The translations under genes and the position numbers were made by a program. 64,000 nucleotides of DNA, taken from Pseudomonas laurylsulfatiphila (GTDB lineage: Bacteria > Pseudomonadota > Gammaproteobacteria > Pseudomonadales > Pseudomonadaceae). The notes below the pieces were generated by a model, which saw only the letters and a program-made list of their open reading frames with translations, did no database searches and was not told where the DNA came from. Shown in pieces: positions 34,123 to 41,839 of this stretch (within the stretch, counting starts at the first letter, position 1; each line of letters begins with the position of its first letter). Where the stretch lies: the NCBI RefSeq assembly GCF_002934665.1, contig NZ_NIRS01000002.1, forward strand, positions 930,001-994,000. Direction: 5' to 3'.

Positions 34123-35945
34123 GGCTTCCCGACGGTAACGGTGGTGGCGATCGGTGCGTTCATGGGGCCGGTCTGAACCGTCGTGTTCATCGAACGGTCG
34201 GGGGCCTGGATGTGCATGCTGGTTTCTGTGCCGGTCGGGAATTCCATGTCCGACGGGCTCTGGTACGGCAGGTTGCGCACTATCCGCGGGGTGATCGACA
34301 GCACCAGTTCGGACTTGCTGACATCGTCCTTGTTACTGCCGAACAGGCGGCCGAGGCCAGGAATGTCGCCAAGGCCAGGAATCTTGTTACCGCTGCTGCC
34401 ATGGTCGTTGCGCACCAGACCGGCGAGGATCTGGGTTTCGCCATCATGCAGACGCAAGGTGGTCTGGGCGTTGCGGGTATCGACCTGGACTGGAATGGTG
34501 CCCTGAGCGGTGGGCGTCAGCGGCGTGGCGTTACTGACTTCCAGCGCGATCTTGATCGCCACTTCGTTGTTCAGGTGCACGATGGGCTGCACTTCAAGCT
34601 TCAGACCGACGTCGAGGTAGGTCACGCTTTCGGTGATCACCGGGCCCTGGGTCGAAGGCACCGAGGTGGCGCTGATGATCGGCACGCGCTGACCAATGTG
34701 GATGCGCGCCTGTTCACGGTTGCTCACCCGGATCACCGGGCTGGCCAGGGTGTTGATGTCCTTGTCCTGGGCGTTGATCTTGGCCTGGGGCGCCGGGCTG
34801 ATGGAGATGCGGCTGGAATCGATGCCTTTGAGCTGGTCAAGGATGGACACTGGCGAGCCGTCGCTGTTGATCACACCGAAGGTGTTGGGCCATTGCAAGC
34901 CGAGGTCGAGAATGCGTTGGCGGGCGACTTCCATCACTTCCACTTCCAGCACCACTTCGGGGTTGGACTGGTCCTGCGATTGCAGGAGTTTTTCCGCCAT
35001 GCGCACGGCGTCGCCGGTGTCGCGCATGGTCAGGGTATTGAGGCGTTCATCGACGAACACGTCGCGGGTCTTGAGCATGGTCTTGATCATGTTCAACGCG
35101 GTGTTGGCATCGATGCTGGTCAGGTAGAAGGTGCGCATCACCAGCTCCTGGTAATCCTTGAGCTTCTGCGGCGAGTCCGGGTAAATCAGCAAGGTGTTTT
35201 CATTCACCACTTTCTGATGCAACTGGTTCTGTTGCAGCAGCAATTCCACGGCGTCTTCGATGCGCACATCACGTACGAAGATCGTGGCTTTCATGTCCGG
35301 GCGCAGGTCCTTGTCGAAGATGAAGTTCAGGCCGGCGACCTGGGACAGCACTTCGAAAATGGTCTTCAGGTTGGCGTCGCGAAATTCCAGGGTCACTGGC
35401 CGGTCCAGGCGTGTGCGCAATTGCGGGTACTGCACCACGTTGCGGCTCTGCACCAGGCGGATGTTGTCTTGCAGTTCCCGGGCACCCTCGTTGTTCGGGT
35501 CCAGTTCGAGAATCTGTTTGACCTGGCGATCGGCACCGTAGATGTCACCGCGACGCAGGTCGCCACGAGCCAGTTCGAGTTTCTCGTCCATGCTGCGCAG
35601 GTAGTCGAGCTGGCGCAGGGAGTCCTGGGCACGACGGTTGTTCGGCTCGATGCCCAGGACCCGGCTGTAGCCCATGCGGGCCCCGGCGAAATTACGCTGG
35701 GCGCGGTCCATGTCGGCCTGAGTCAGCAGTGCCGTCACGGCGCGGGCCCGACCGCTATTGAGCGCGATGTGCAGATCGGTATCGCGAGGGTTCTCGCGCA
35801 ACCCCTGTTCGATGCGAGCCAGGCCGGCTTCGTACTGGCCAGATTCCATCAGGGCGGAAGCTTCTTCCTTGGCGACCTGCGCCGAACTGCATGCAGCCAG
35901 CCCTGCGCAGAGACAAAGGCTCATCAGCAAACGGGATTTGTTCAT
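34119..35945 (-). CDS. secretin lipoprotein (GspD/MshL-like)
   Basis: A 608-residue outer-membrane channel protein. Lipobox LAAC (Cys19). A TPR-like N-terminal region (residues about 25-165, YEAGLARIEQGLRENPRDTD) precedes an STN/N0-like domain (RPVTLEFRDANLKTIFEVLS near 185) and the C-terminal secretin domain (VPIISATSVPSTQGPVITES, then LEVQPIVHLNNEVAIKIALE). GLGDIPGLGRLFGSNK and ELVLSITPRIV are typical. N-terminal TPR with lipidation resembles MSHA MshL more than classical GspD. ATGA overlaps occur at both ends. Confidence 0.9.
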   Translation of the reverse strand: MNKSRLLMSLCLCAGLAACSSAQVAKEEASALMESGQYEAGLARIEQGLRENPRDTDLHIALNSGRARAVTALLTQADMDRAQRNFAGARMGYSRVLGIEPNNRRAQDSLRQLDYLRSMDEKLELARGDLRRGDIYGADRQVKQILELDPNNEGARELQDNIRLVQSRNVVQYPQLRTRLDRPVTLEFRDANLKTIFEVLSQVAGLNFIFDKDLRPDMKATIFVRDVRIEDAVELLLQQNQLHQKVVNENTLLIYPDSPQKLKDYQELVMRTFYLTSIDANTALNMIKTMLKTRDVFVDERLNTLTMRDTGDAVRMAEKLLQSQDQSNPEVVLEVEVMEVARQRILDLGLQWPNTFGVINSDGSPVSILDQLKGIDSSRISISPAPQAKINAQDKDINTLASPVIRVSNREQARIHIGQRVPIISATSVPSTQGPVITESVTYLDVGLKLEVQPIVHLNNEVAIKIALEVSNATPLTPTAQGTIPVQVDTRNAQTTLRLHDGETQILAGLVRNDHGSSGNKIPGLGDIPGLGRLFGSNKDDVSKSELVLSITPRIVRNLPYQSPSDMEFPTGTETSMHIQAPDRSMNTTVQTGPMNAPIATTVTVGKP

Positions 35946-36463
35946 TCCGTACTCCCCACAGACAGAGTCTGAGCTAAATGCAGAGGCAGGTAGACCAGGC
36001 TCAGCTCCTCTTTGGAAATGCGCTCGATCCGCCAGGTTTCGTCGATGACATCCCCTTTGCGCACGACGTATATTTTTTCGCCGCTCTGCAAGAACACCTG
36101 CAGATCGGAACGGTCATCCAGCCTGCCGACAAACTGGAAGGGCATCGGCGGTGCAGTGAGGACCTGCACCTCTGGCGTCACGACCACCGGTTGTTCAATG
36201 ACGGTGCCGAGGACCGGCTCCGCTTTCCAGCTGCGGGCGGCGAACAGGTCGCCTGCCGGACTCAGGTCCTTGATCGGCACTACCGCCGCGGCGCTCGATG
36301 CAGCTGCCGCTGCGCCCGGGGCCTTGCCTTTGGCTGGCATGGTCACGGCGGCCACCGCAGGGTCGCTGTCGTCAGCCTGCTTGAAGTATTCGGGGAACCA
36401 GGCGAGCGCTGCCGCTACACCGAAGAACGCCACCCAACCCACCACTCGCTTGGTATTCATCAT
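35942..36463 (-). CDS. GspC/PilP/MshK-like inner-membrane connector
   Basis: A 173-residue protein. One N-terminal helix (VVGWVAFFGVAAALAWF), an Ala/Pro-rich linker, then an HR-type beta domain (PFQFVGRLDDRSDLQVFLQ, KIYVVRKGDVIDETWRIERI). Such proteins connect the inner-membrane platform to the secretin. It lies directly before the secretin gene with an ATGA overlap. Confidence 0.78.
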   Translation of the reverse strand: MMNTKRVVGWVAFFGVAAALAWFPEYFKQADDSDPAVAAVTMPAKGKAPGAAAAASSAAAVVPIKDLSPAGDLFAARSWKAEPVLGTVIEQPVVVTPEVQVLTAPPMPFQFVGRLDDRSDLQVFLQSGEKIYVVRKGDVIDETWRIERISKEELSLVYLPLHLAQTLSVGSTE

Positions 36464-37008
36464 GACCTCGACAGGTAAAGGGTCATGCGGATCCGCCCGG
36501 TCAGGTCGGTATCGGCGATTTTCTTGCGTTGAAACTCCACATCCTCCAGCACCACCGCCGGCAACTGGCCGAGCAAGGCGTGCAGGAAACGCCGCAGTTG
36601 CGGATAGCTGCCGCGTACCGGCAGCAGAATCTGATAACGGGCCAGGTGCGTCTTGGGGTCCACGCCCAGGGAGTATTCACCCCGGGACAAGGTGATGCGC
36701 TCCTGGGCAGCCAGGGCGTAGATCTTGTCGATGGCCACGGTGGCCTGGGGCTGGGACGGCAACTTGCTGCGGAAGTCGTCGAGCTGGCGCTGCGGCACCA
36801 CGGGTGCAGCCACGGTGCCGTCTTCGACCCGGGCCAGGTATTCGGTGGCTTCGCGGGTCTGCTGGTTGAGGCTTTGCAGCGACTGCCAGTCCGGCAGCAA
36901 TCCGGCCAGGCCATAGCTCAGCGCCAGCACCAGCATGGCCAACCCGGCCAGCCCCGGAACCCCCAGGCCTTGCAGGTATTCGTGGACGATCAATTTATGG
37001 ATTTGCAT
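36460..37008 (-). CDS. PilO/GspM-like assembly protein
   Basis: A 182-residue inner-membrane protein. One helix near residues 18-36 (GLAGLAMLVLALSYGLAGLL), a coiled-coil stretch, then a ferredoxin-like periplasmic domain (YQILLPVRGSYPQLRRFLHA, PAVVLEDVEFQRK). This is the PilO/GspM/MshJ pattern. It follows the PilN-like gene with a 14-nt overlap and overlaps the next gene by ATGA. Confidence 0.8.
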   Translation of the reverse strand: MQIHKLIVHEYLQGLGVPGLAGLAMLVLALSYGLAGLLPDWQSLQSLNQQTREATEYLARVEDGTVAAPVVPQRQLDDFRSKLPSQPQATVAIDKIYALAAQERITLSRGEYSLGVDPKTHLARYQILLPVRGSYPQLRRFLHALLGQLPAVVLEDVEFQRKKIADTDLTGRIRMTLYLSRS

Positions 37009-37540
37009 CGCCGATCTCCCAGGTAGCCGACAGGTTGAACTGCACCGGGTGCTCCGGCACGTTGGCGACAATTTCGTGGCTCAGCAGCGACACGTCGGAC
37101 AGCTCGTCGCTGGCTTCGAGGCGGCGGTGGAAATCGAGCATGGCGTCCAGGTCCATCGCCTCGGCACTGATCCGGACCTGGCCTTTGCGGGCGTCCGGGG
37201 TCAGGGTCAGCAGGGCAATGTTGTCCCGCGGCATGGCTTCCAGCGTGGCGAACAGACGCTCCCAGGGGCGGCGCAACTGCTGGGAGACCTTGCGCATTTC
37301 GGCCAGGTTCTGCGCCTGCTCGCGAGTTTCCGCCGGGGTCAGGCCGGGCTTGCTGCCGTTGTCGCCGGTGAGCACCCGCTGGGTGGTTTGCAGGTGGCCT
37401 TGCTGTTGTTCGGCCTCGTTGCTCAGGTGCTGCTGCACCAGGGCGCAAGTCAGTGTCAGCACCACGCCACCGGCCAGCAGGCTCCAGCCCAGGGGACCTG
37501 CGCGGCGGCGCGGCTGAAAGTCGAGCATCAGGGGGCGCAT
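36995..37540 (-). CDS. PilN/GspL-C-like assembly protein
   Basis: A 181-residue protein with one N-terminal helix (GWSLLAGGVVLTLTCALVQQ), a coiled-coil and a periplasmic ferredoxin-like fold (MPRDNIALLTLTPDARKGQV, RISAEAMD, MLDFHRRLEAS). It matches PilN and the periplasmic part of GspL. With the preceding gene it forms the split GspL pair seen in type IV pilus and MSHA systems. The start is 1 nt after that gene's stop. Confidence 0.8.
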   Translation of the reverse strand: MRPLMLDFQPRRRAGPLGWSLLAGGVVLTLTCALVQQHLSNEAEQQQGHLQTTQRVLTGDNGSKPGLTPAETREQAQNLAEMRKVSQQLRRPWERLFATLEAMPRDNIALLTLTPDARKGQVRISAEAMDLDAMLDFHRRLEASDELSDVSLLSHEIVANVPEHPVQFNLSATWEIGDANP

Positions 37541-37541
37541 G

Positions 37542-38345
37542 TCAGGCCACCGCCCGAGACATGACGTACAGGCAATCGCGTACGGCTGTCCGGTCTTCTT
37601 CGAGGGTGCGCAGATGCACACCGGGCACTTCAGGGTGCGAGTCGATGCGCGCCGGCGCATGCAGGTAGACCGTCAACGGCCGTTCGCTGGTGGATGCCTG
37701 CAACTGGTTCTCACGGCCGATCAGCGCCGTCAGGGCCGCATCACTGTCGCTGCTGCCCACCGAGCGCACCGACGTCCAGCGCCCGTCCCGGGCCAGCAGC
37801 AACACGCTGCGTACCGGTTCGGCGACCACGAACAGGAAGTCCCCGGCATCAAGGCTTTTATCGAAATGGTTGAACGCCGCCATCAGGTACGGTTGCACCG
37901 AACGCAGGCGCAAGCCACGCGCGCTGACCAGGGCGCGCAGGCGGTCGAGCAAGTCCTGGGGCAGCGCGGTAGCGATGCGGTCATAACCGGCAGGTTCAGC
38001 CGACAGCACCAGGCTCCAGGGTTGCGTCGGTGCACCGTAGAGGTCTTCGAAACACAGTTGGGCGAAGCCGAGCAATTCGGCCGGGCTGCTGATCTGATCG
38101 CTCCAGGGCACCAGGCAATAGCGGCTGAAGTGTCCGGAGATCACCACCGTCAGTTCCGCCCTGGCAACGGCGTGCTCGGCCAGCAAACGGTCGAGGGTGT
38201 CGAGGGCCACCGCCCAGGCGTGGAAACCTTCGTCGATGTAGCCGACGCTGCCCAGCCAGTGGGTTGCACTGCCTTGCCGATGCCCCAGGCCTACACCGCT
38301 GGCGCCGAGCACGGCGACAAATTGCTCACGAGATAAAAGTGACAC
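37542..38345 (-). CDS. PilM/MshI/GspL-N-like cytoplasmic assembly protein
   Basis: A 267-residue soluble protein in the place of PilM/MshI, the actin-like cytosolic partner of PilN. Segments such as VVISGHFSRYCLVPWSDQIS, LRALVSARGLRLRSVQPYL and FLFVVAEPVRSVLLLARDG fit the fold. The start is a GTG at 38345 inside the 3' end of gspE, with GAGGAG 7 nt upstream; the upstream ATG at 38432 would need a long overlap. Sequence similarity to the family is weak, so the assignment rests largely on position. Confidence 0.72.
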   Translation of the reverse strand: MSLLSREQFVAVLGASGVGLGHRQGSATHWLGSVGYIDEGFHAWAVALDTLDRLLAEHAVARAELTVVISGHFSRYCLVPWSDQISSPAELLGFAQLCFEDLYGAPTQPWSLVLSAEPAGYDRIATALPQDLLDRLRALVSARGLRLRSVQPYLMAAFNHFDKSLDAGDFLFVVAEPVRSVLLLARDGRWTSVRSVGSSDSDAALTALIGRENQLQASTSERPLTVYLHAPARIDSHPEVPGVHLRTLEEDRTAVRDCLYVMSRAVA

Positions 38346-40032
38346 GATTGATCTCCTCGAGAGTGGTCCGGCCTTGTTCCACCAGCTCCAGCGCCGACTC
38401 GCGCAACAGGCGCAAGCCACGTTTGCAGGCATGGGCCTTGATTTTCGAGATGGGTTGGCGCTCGACGATCATTTGCCGCAGTTCGTCATCCAGGTGCAGC
38501 AGCTCGGCAATCGCACTGCGCCCGCGATACCCGGTGCCCCGGCAATGCCCGCAACCCTTGCCGTGGACGAACCGGTAGTGAGCGACCTTTTGCGGATCGA
38601 GCCCCGAGACTTCCAGCTCTTCTTCTGTCGGGCTGTAAGGGGCGCTGCAACTGGTGCAGACCAGACGAATCAAACGCTGGGCCAGGACGGCATTGAGTGC
38701 CGAGACCAGGCTGTAGGGATCGATTTCCATCTGGGTGAAGCGGCCGATCACGTCGAACACGTTGTTGGCGTGGATGGTGGTGAACACCAGGTGACCGGTG
38801 AGCGCCGATTGCACGGCGATCTGTGCGGTGTCCGGGTCGCGGATTTCACCGACCATGATCTTGTCCGGGTCATGACGCAGGATCGAGCGCAGGCCCCGGG
38901 CGAAGGTCAGGCCTTTTTTCTCGTTGACAGGGATTTGCAGCACGCCCGGCAGTTGATATTCCACCGGGTCTTCAATGGTGATGATCTTGTCCACGCCGTG
39001 GTTGATCTCGGTGATCATCGCGTACAGGGTGGTGGTCTTGCCGCTACCGGTAGGTCCGGTCACCAGCACCATGCCGTAGGGTTCGGCGGCCAGCCGGCGC
39101 AACTGGCGCAGGGTATCTTCTTCAAAGCCCAGGGCTTGCAGTTGCACGCCACAGACTTTGTCGGCGAGGTCCTGTTTGTCGAGCACCCGCAGCACCGCGT
39201 CTTCGCCGAAGATGCTCGGCATGATCGACACCCGGAAGTCGATCTGCCGGCCGCTGATGCCGATCTTGAAACGACCGTCCTGGGGCACGCGCTTTTCGCC
39301 GATGTCCAGTTCAGCCATGACCTTGACCCGGGAAATCACTTGCTCGGCGAACTCGCTGCCCTGGATCTTGCTGATGTTGTTGAGCACACCGTCGATCCGG
39401 TACTTGATCACCAGGCCGCTGCCGGTGGTGCCGAGGTGGATGTCGCTGGCGTGCATTTTCAGCGCGTCGTACAGCGTCGAGTTGACCAGCTTGACCACCA
39501 CGCTGGCGTCTTCGCTGATGCTGGTCAGGGACAGGCTTTGCAGGGTATCGATCTCGGCTCCGCCCTCGGCCTGGGCGTTGAGCGACTCCACCGCGTGGAA
39601 ACTTTCTTCGTGACGCGCCAGGTAGGCCTTCAGGTCGTCGGCATGCACCAGGTACAGCGGCGCGCCGTGCAGGCATTCATCGATCCAGGCCAGGCGTGCG
39701 CTGTCGAAGGGGTCGGCGAACACGCCGATGACCGCCTCGTCGTGACGCAGCAGGATGAATTCACGCTTGAGGCATTGCGCCAGGGTCACCCGGTCGAACA
39801 CCGGGGTGGCACTGAACAGGCTGTCGGTGTCGAGCACCGGGTAGTGCAGGGTTACACCCAGACACTGGATGAAAGGCATGGGAGCCAGTTCACTCAACTC
39901 CCCGAGGGTGTCCAGCATCCGCTCGCCGGAACTGGTGGCCAGGGCGCGCGCCTGGGCCAGTTGTTCACTGGTAAAACGAGTCGGTACACATTCCACTTGC
40001 GCCGGTTCTACGGCAAGGGATAGACGGTCCAT
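38326..40032 (-). CDS. gspE: secretion/pilus assembly ATPase (GspE/MshE-like)
   Basis: A 568-residue ATPase that powers filament assembly at the inner membrane. N-terminal MshEN-like region (about 1-150). Walker A is GPTGSGKTTTLYAM near residue 329. The Asp box is IITIEDPVEYQLPG. Walker B is DKIMVGEIRDPDTAQI near 397. The His box is VFTTIHANN. The Zn tetracysteine motif is CTSC near 459 and CGHC near 492. The start at 40032 has GGAG 8 nt upstream. It is the first machine gene after the response regulator. Confidence 0.94.
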   Translation of the reverse strand: MDRLSLAVEPAQVECVPTRFTSEQLAQARALATSSGERMLDTLGELSELAPMPFIQCLGVTLHYPVLDTDSLFSATPVFDRVTLAQCLKREFILLRHDEAVIGVFADPFDSARLAWIDECLHGAPLYLVHADDLKAYLARHEESFHAVESLNAQAEGGAEIDTLQSLSLTSISEDASVVVKLVNSTLYDALKMHASDIHLGTTGSGLVIKYRIDGVLNNISKIQGSEFAEQVISRVKVMAELDIGEKRVPQDGRFKIGISGRQIDFRVSIMPSIFGEDAVLRVLDKQDLADKVCGVQLQALGFEEDTLRQLRRLAAEPYGMVLVTGPTGSGKTTTLYAMITEINHGVDKIITIEDPVEYQLPGVLQIPVNEKKGLTFARGLRSILRHDPDKIMVGEIRDPDTAQIAVQSALTGHLVFTTIHANNVFDVIGRFTQMEIDPYSLVSALNAVLAQRLIRLVCTSCSAPYSPTEEELEVSGLDPQKVAHYRFVHGKGCGHCRGTGYRGRSAIAELLHLDDELRQMIVERQPISKIKAHACKRGLRLLRESALELVEQGRTTLEEINRVTFIS

Positions 40033-40116
40033 GGCTTGCTCTCCAACGCCCGGGGCTTTGAGCCCTGTCGGCGCGGCGAGCCATTTCGGCACAGGCCGGA
40101 ACGTCTTGTCGCGCCA

Positions 40117-40650
40117 CTACTCCCCGGTGAGCAATTGTTCGTCGTCTGGCGCCATGGAAGCCGATGTATTTTTTCGGCGATCTGCAAGCACCCAACTACC
40201 GTCGTACAACTGCAGCGGGAAACTCTCGGTCCTGCTCTGGCGTCGTTCGACGAATCCTTCGGAAGTGCTCACACCCGGCCTGGGCTCGCGCCGCCTGTCC
40301 AGAAGATCATTCACTGCACGGGCCAACTCCGCCAACGGAAAGGGTTTGAACAGGATATGGCTGACTCCCAGTAGCCGGGCCCGCTCGCAAACTTCTGCGG
40401 TTGGATGCCCTGTGATCAGCACAAAATGGCACTTCCTGTTCTGGCGGACAGCATCGAGCACCTGAAAGCCTTCCATATCGGGCAAGCGGTAATCGAACAC
40501 CATCACATCGGGCTCGAAAGCGCCTGCTTCGGCGATTCCATGTGCCCCGTCGTGAGCAATCCGGACTTCCAGCGCTTGCGCCTGCAGGTAACCCTGGAGG
40601 TTTTCCGCCAGCAGCTGTTCGTCATCAACAACCAGTACTTTGTTTAACAA
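40117..40650 (-). CDS. response regulator receiver protein
   Basis: A 177-residue protein with a complete receiver domain (Asp9, Asp10, phospho-acceptor Asp53 in VFDYRLPD, Thr80, Lys102) and an uncharacterised C-terminal tail of about 55 residues rich in Arg and Ser. There is no DNA-binding or enzymatic output domain, so it may act through protein contacts, perhaps on the GspE ATPase encoded 84 nt downstream. It begins the operon. A sigma-54-like promoter (40718-40733) and two dyads lie upstream. No partner kinase is in the window. Confidence 0.88.
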   Translation of the reverse strand: MLNKVLVVDDEQLLAENLQGYLQAQALEVRIAHDGAHGIAEAGAFEPDVMVFDYRLPDMEGFQVLDAVRQNRKCHFVLITGHPTAEVCERARLLGVSHILFKPFPLAELARAVNDLLDRRREPRPGVSTSEGFVERRQSRTESFPLQLYDGSWVLADRRKNTSASMAPDDEQLLTGE

Positions 40651-40717
40651 GGTCGACTCCTTGAAACCGCAGGTCCGGGTTTTGAACCTGGCGGAGCGCG
40701 TGCCCTGAGAGGACTAA

Positions 40718-40733
40718 CGCACACTTCATGCCA
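40718..40733 (-). promoter_or_regulatory. sigma-54-like promoter of the secretion/csg operon
   Basis: Minus-strand TGGCAT-GAAGT-GTGCG has the GG-N10-GC spacing of -24/-12 promoters. The -12 part is imperfect. It would start RNA about 57 nt before the response-regulator ATG. Confidence 0.6.
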
Positions 40734-40808
40734 GACTGAGCGCCGGTAATTTTAGGCCTTCATGTCCTTGAATTTAAAAACAATGCCTTTTCGTACAGCA
40801 ATCCCATC

Positions 40809-40824
40809 CCCCAAAAACGGGGAA
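40809..40824. promoter_or_regulatory. dyad 1, CCCC-N6-GGGGAA
   Basis: CCCCAAAAACGGGGAA. It lies about 100 nt upstream of the predicted start of the secretion operon, the usual distance for an enhancer-binding protein. Its centre is 44 bp from dyad 2, about four helical turns. Confidence 0.6.
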
Positions 40825-40852
40825 AGCGATCGGATGGGCATTGACGTTTTTC

Positions 40853-40868
40853 CCCCACTGTTGGGGAA
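40853..40868. promoter_or_regulatory. dyad 2, CCCC-N6-GGGGAA
   Basis: CCCCACTGTTGGGGAA. It differs at one base from dyad 3 upstream of the multicopper oxidase. It lies 5 nt beyond the ppiC stop; an A tract rather than a T tract follows on the minus strand, so it is not a normal terminator. Confidence 0.65.
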
Positions 40869-40872
40869 CACC

Positions 40873-41826
40873 CTAGTCGTCATCAATCCGCTCGATCCGA
40901 TTGCGCGAGCGCAATTGCGCCAATGCCTGCAAGCGCGCCTGAACCTGTTGCTGGCGGGCAAGATAAGCCCGAACCCTCTCAAGTCCTTGCTCCTCCGGGA
41001 CATGGGTCGCCTCCCTGTGGTTCTCTAAATAGATCAGATGCCAGCCCACCGCCGTGCGCACGGGTTCGCTGATGGCCCCCGGTGCCAGGGCAAACGCGGC
41101 CGCCTCGAACTCCGGCAGCATCCGTCCACGGGGAAAGTAGCCCAGGTCGCCCCCTTCGCTGGCCGACGCGTCTTCGGACCCGCTACGGGCAACGCTGGCG
41201 AAATCGGCCCCGGCAACAATGGACGCCCTTATTTCAATTAAGCGTAGCCGCGCAGCCTCGACTGTGGAAGCGTCGGCACCGGGCGCTACCTTGACCAGGA
41301 TATGCCGGGCCCGCACTTCTTCGGGCCGGCTCAGCTCGTCTCGGTGTTCTTCGTAGAACGCCCGGACCTGTTTTTCGTCCGGCCCGGCGGTCTGGATGAG
41401 GTCATTGAACACTTGCCGGGCCGCCAGTTCACGGCGGGTGTATTCGGTGTAACCGGCCTCATCGAAACCGGCATCCTCAAGACGCCTGGCAAACACCTCG
41501 GCTCCGCCCATGGCCTGACGGGTCTGATCGATCTGGTCCCTGACCACGGCATCACTGATCACCACGCCGCGCTTGACGGCTTCCTGCCACAGCAATTCGC
41601 GATCGATCAAGGCATCCAGTGCGGCCTTGCGCAGTTGCTTGTAGGCGGTCGGATTGCGGATGTTGCCTACCGCCCGGCCCTGATCTTCCAGGTATTCGGC
41701 GAAGTAGCGCTCCAGGCGCAGTTGGGAAATTTCCTCGCCATTGACCCGCGCCGCGGCCGGACCATTGCTGCACCACGCCACGGGTGCCCATAACGTCAGC
41801 AGGACCAGCAAGGTGTCGAGTTTCAT
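40873..41826 (-). CDS. periplasmic parvulin-type peptidyl-prolyl isomerase
   Basis: A 317-residue exported protein. Signal peptide (LLVLLTLWAPVAWC), a SurA-like N-terminal helical domain (ALIDRELLWQEAVKRGVVIS), then a parvulin domain (VRARHILVKVAPGADA, EGGDLGYFPRGRMLPEFEAA, SEPVRTAVGWHLIYLENHRE). It probably helps fold exported proteins such as the oxidase. The start MKLDTLLVLL at 41826 is chosen to begin with the signal peptide. It follows the cytochrome-binding fusion gene by 13 nt in the oxidase operon. Confidence 0.88.
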   Translation of the reverse strand: MKLDTLLVLLTLWAPVAWCSNGPAAARVNGEEISQLRLERYFAEYLEDQGRAVGNIRNPTAYKQLRKAALDALIDRELLWQEAVKRGVVISDAVVRDQIDQTRQAMGGAEVFARRLEDAGFDEAGYTEYTRRELAARQVFNDLIQTAGPDEKQVRAFYEEHRDELSRPEEVRARHILVKVAPGADASTVEAARLRLIEIRASIVAGADFASVARSGSEDASASEGGDLGYFPRGRMLPEFEAAAFALAPGAISEPVRTAVGWHLIYLENHREATHVPEEQGLERVRAYLARQQQVQARLQALAQLRSRNRIERIDDD

Positions 41827-41839
41827 GATCGGCCTCCGG

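Noticed and set aside
40851..40872. Dyad 2 as an intrinsic terminator of ppiC
   Set aside because: On the minus strand the stem is followed by A residues rather than T, and the same dyad occurs far from gene ends at 52795.
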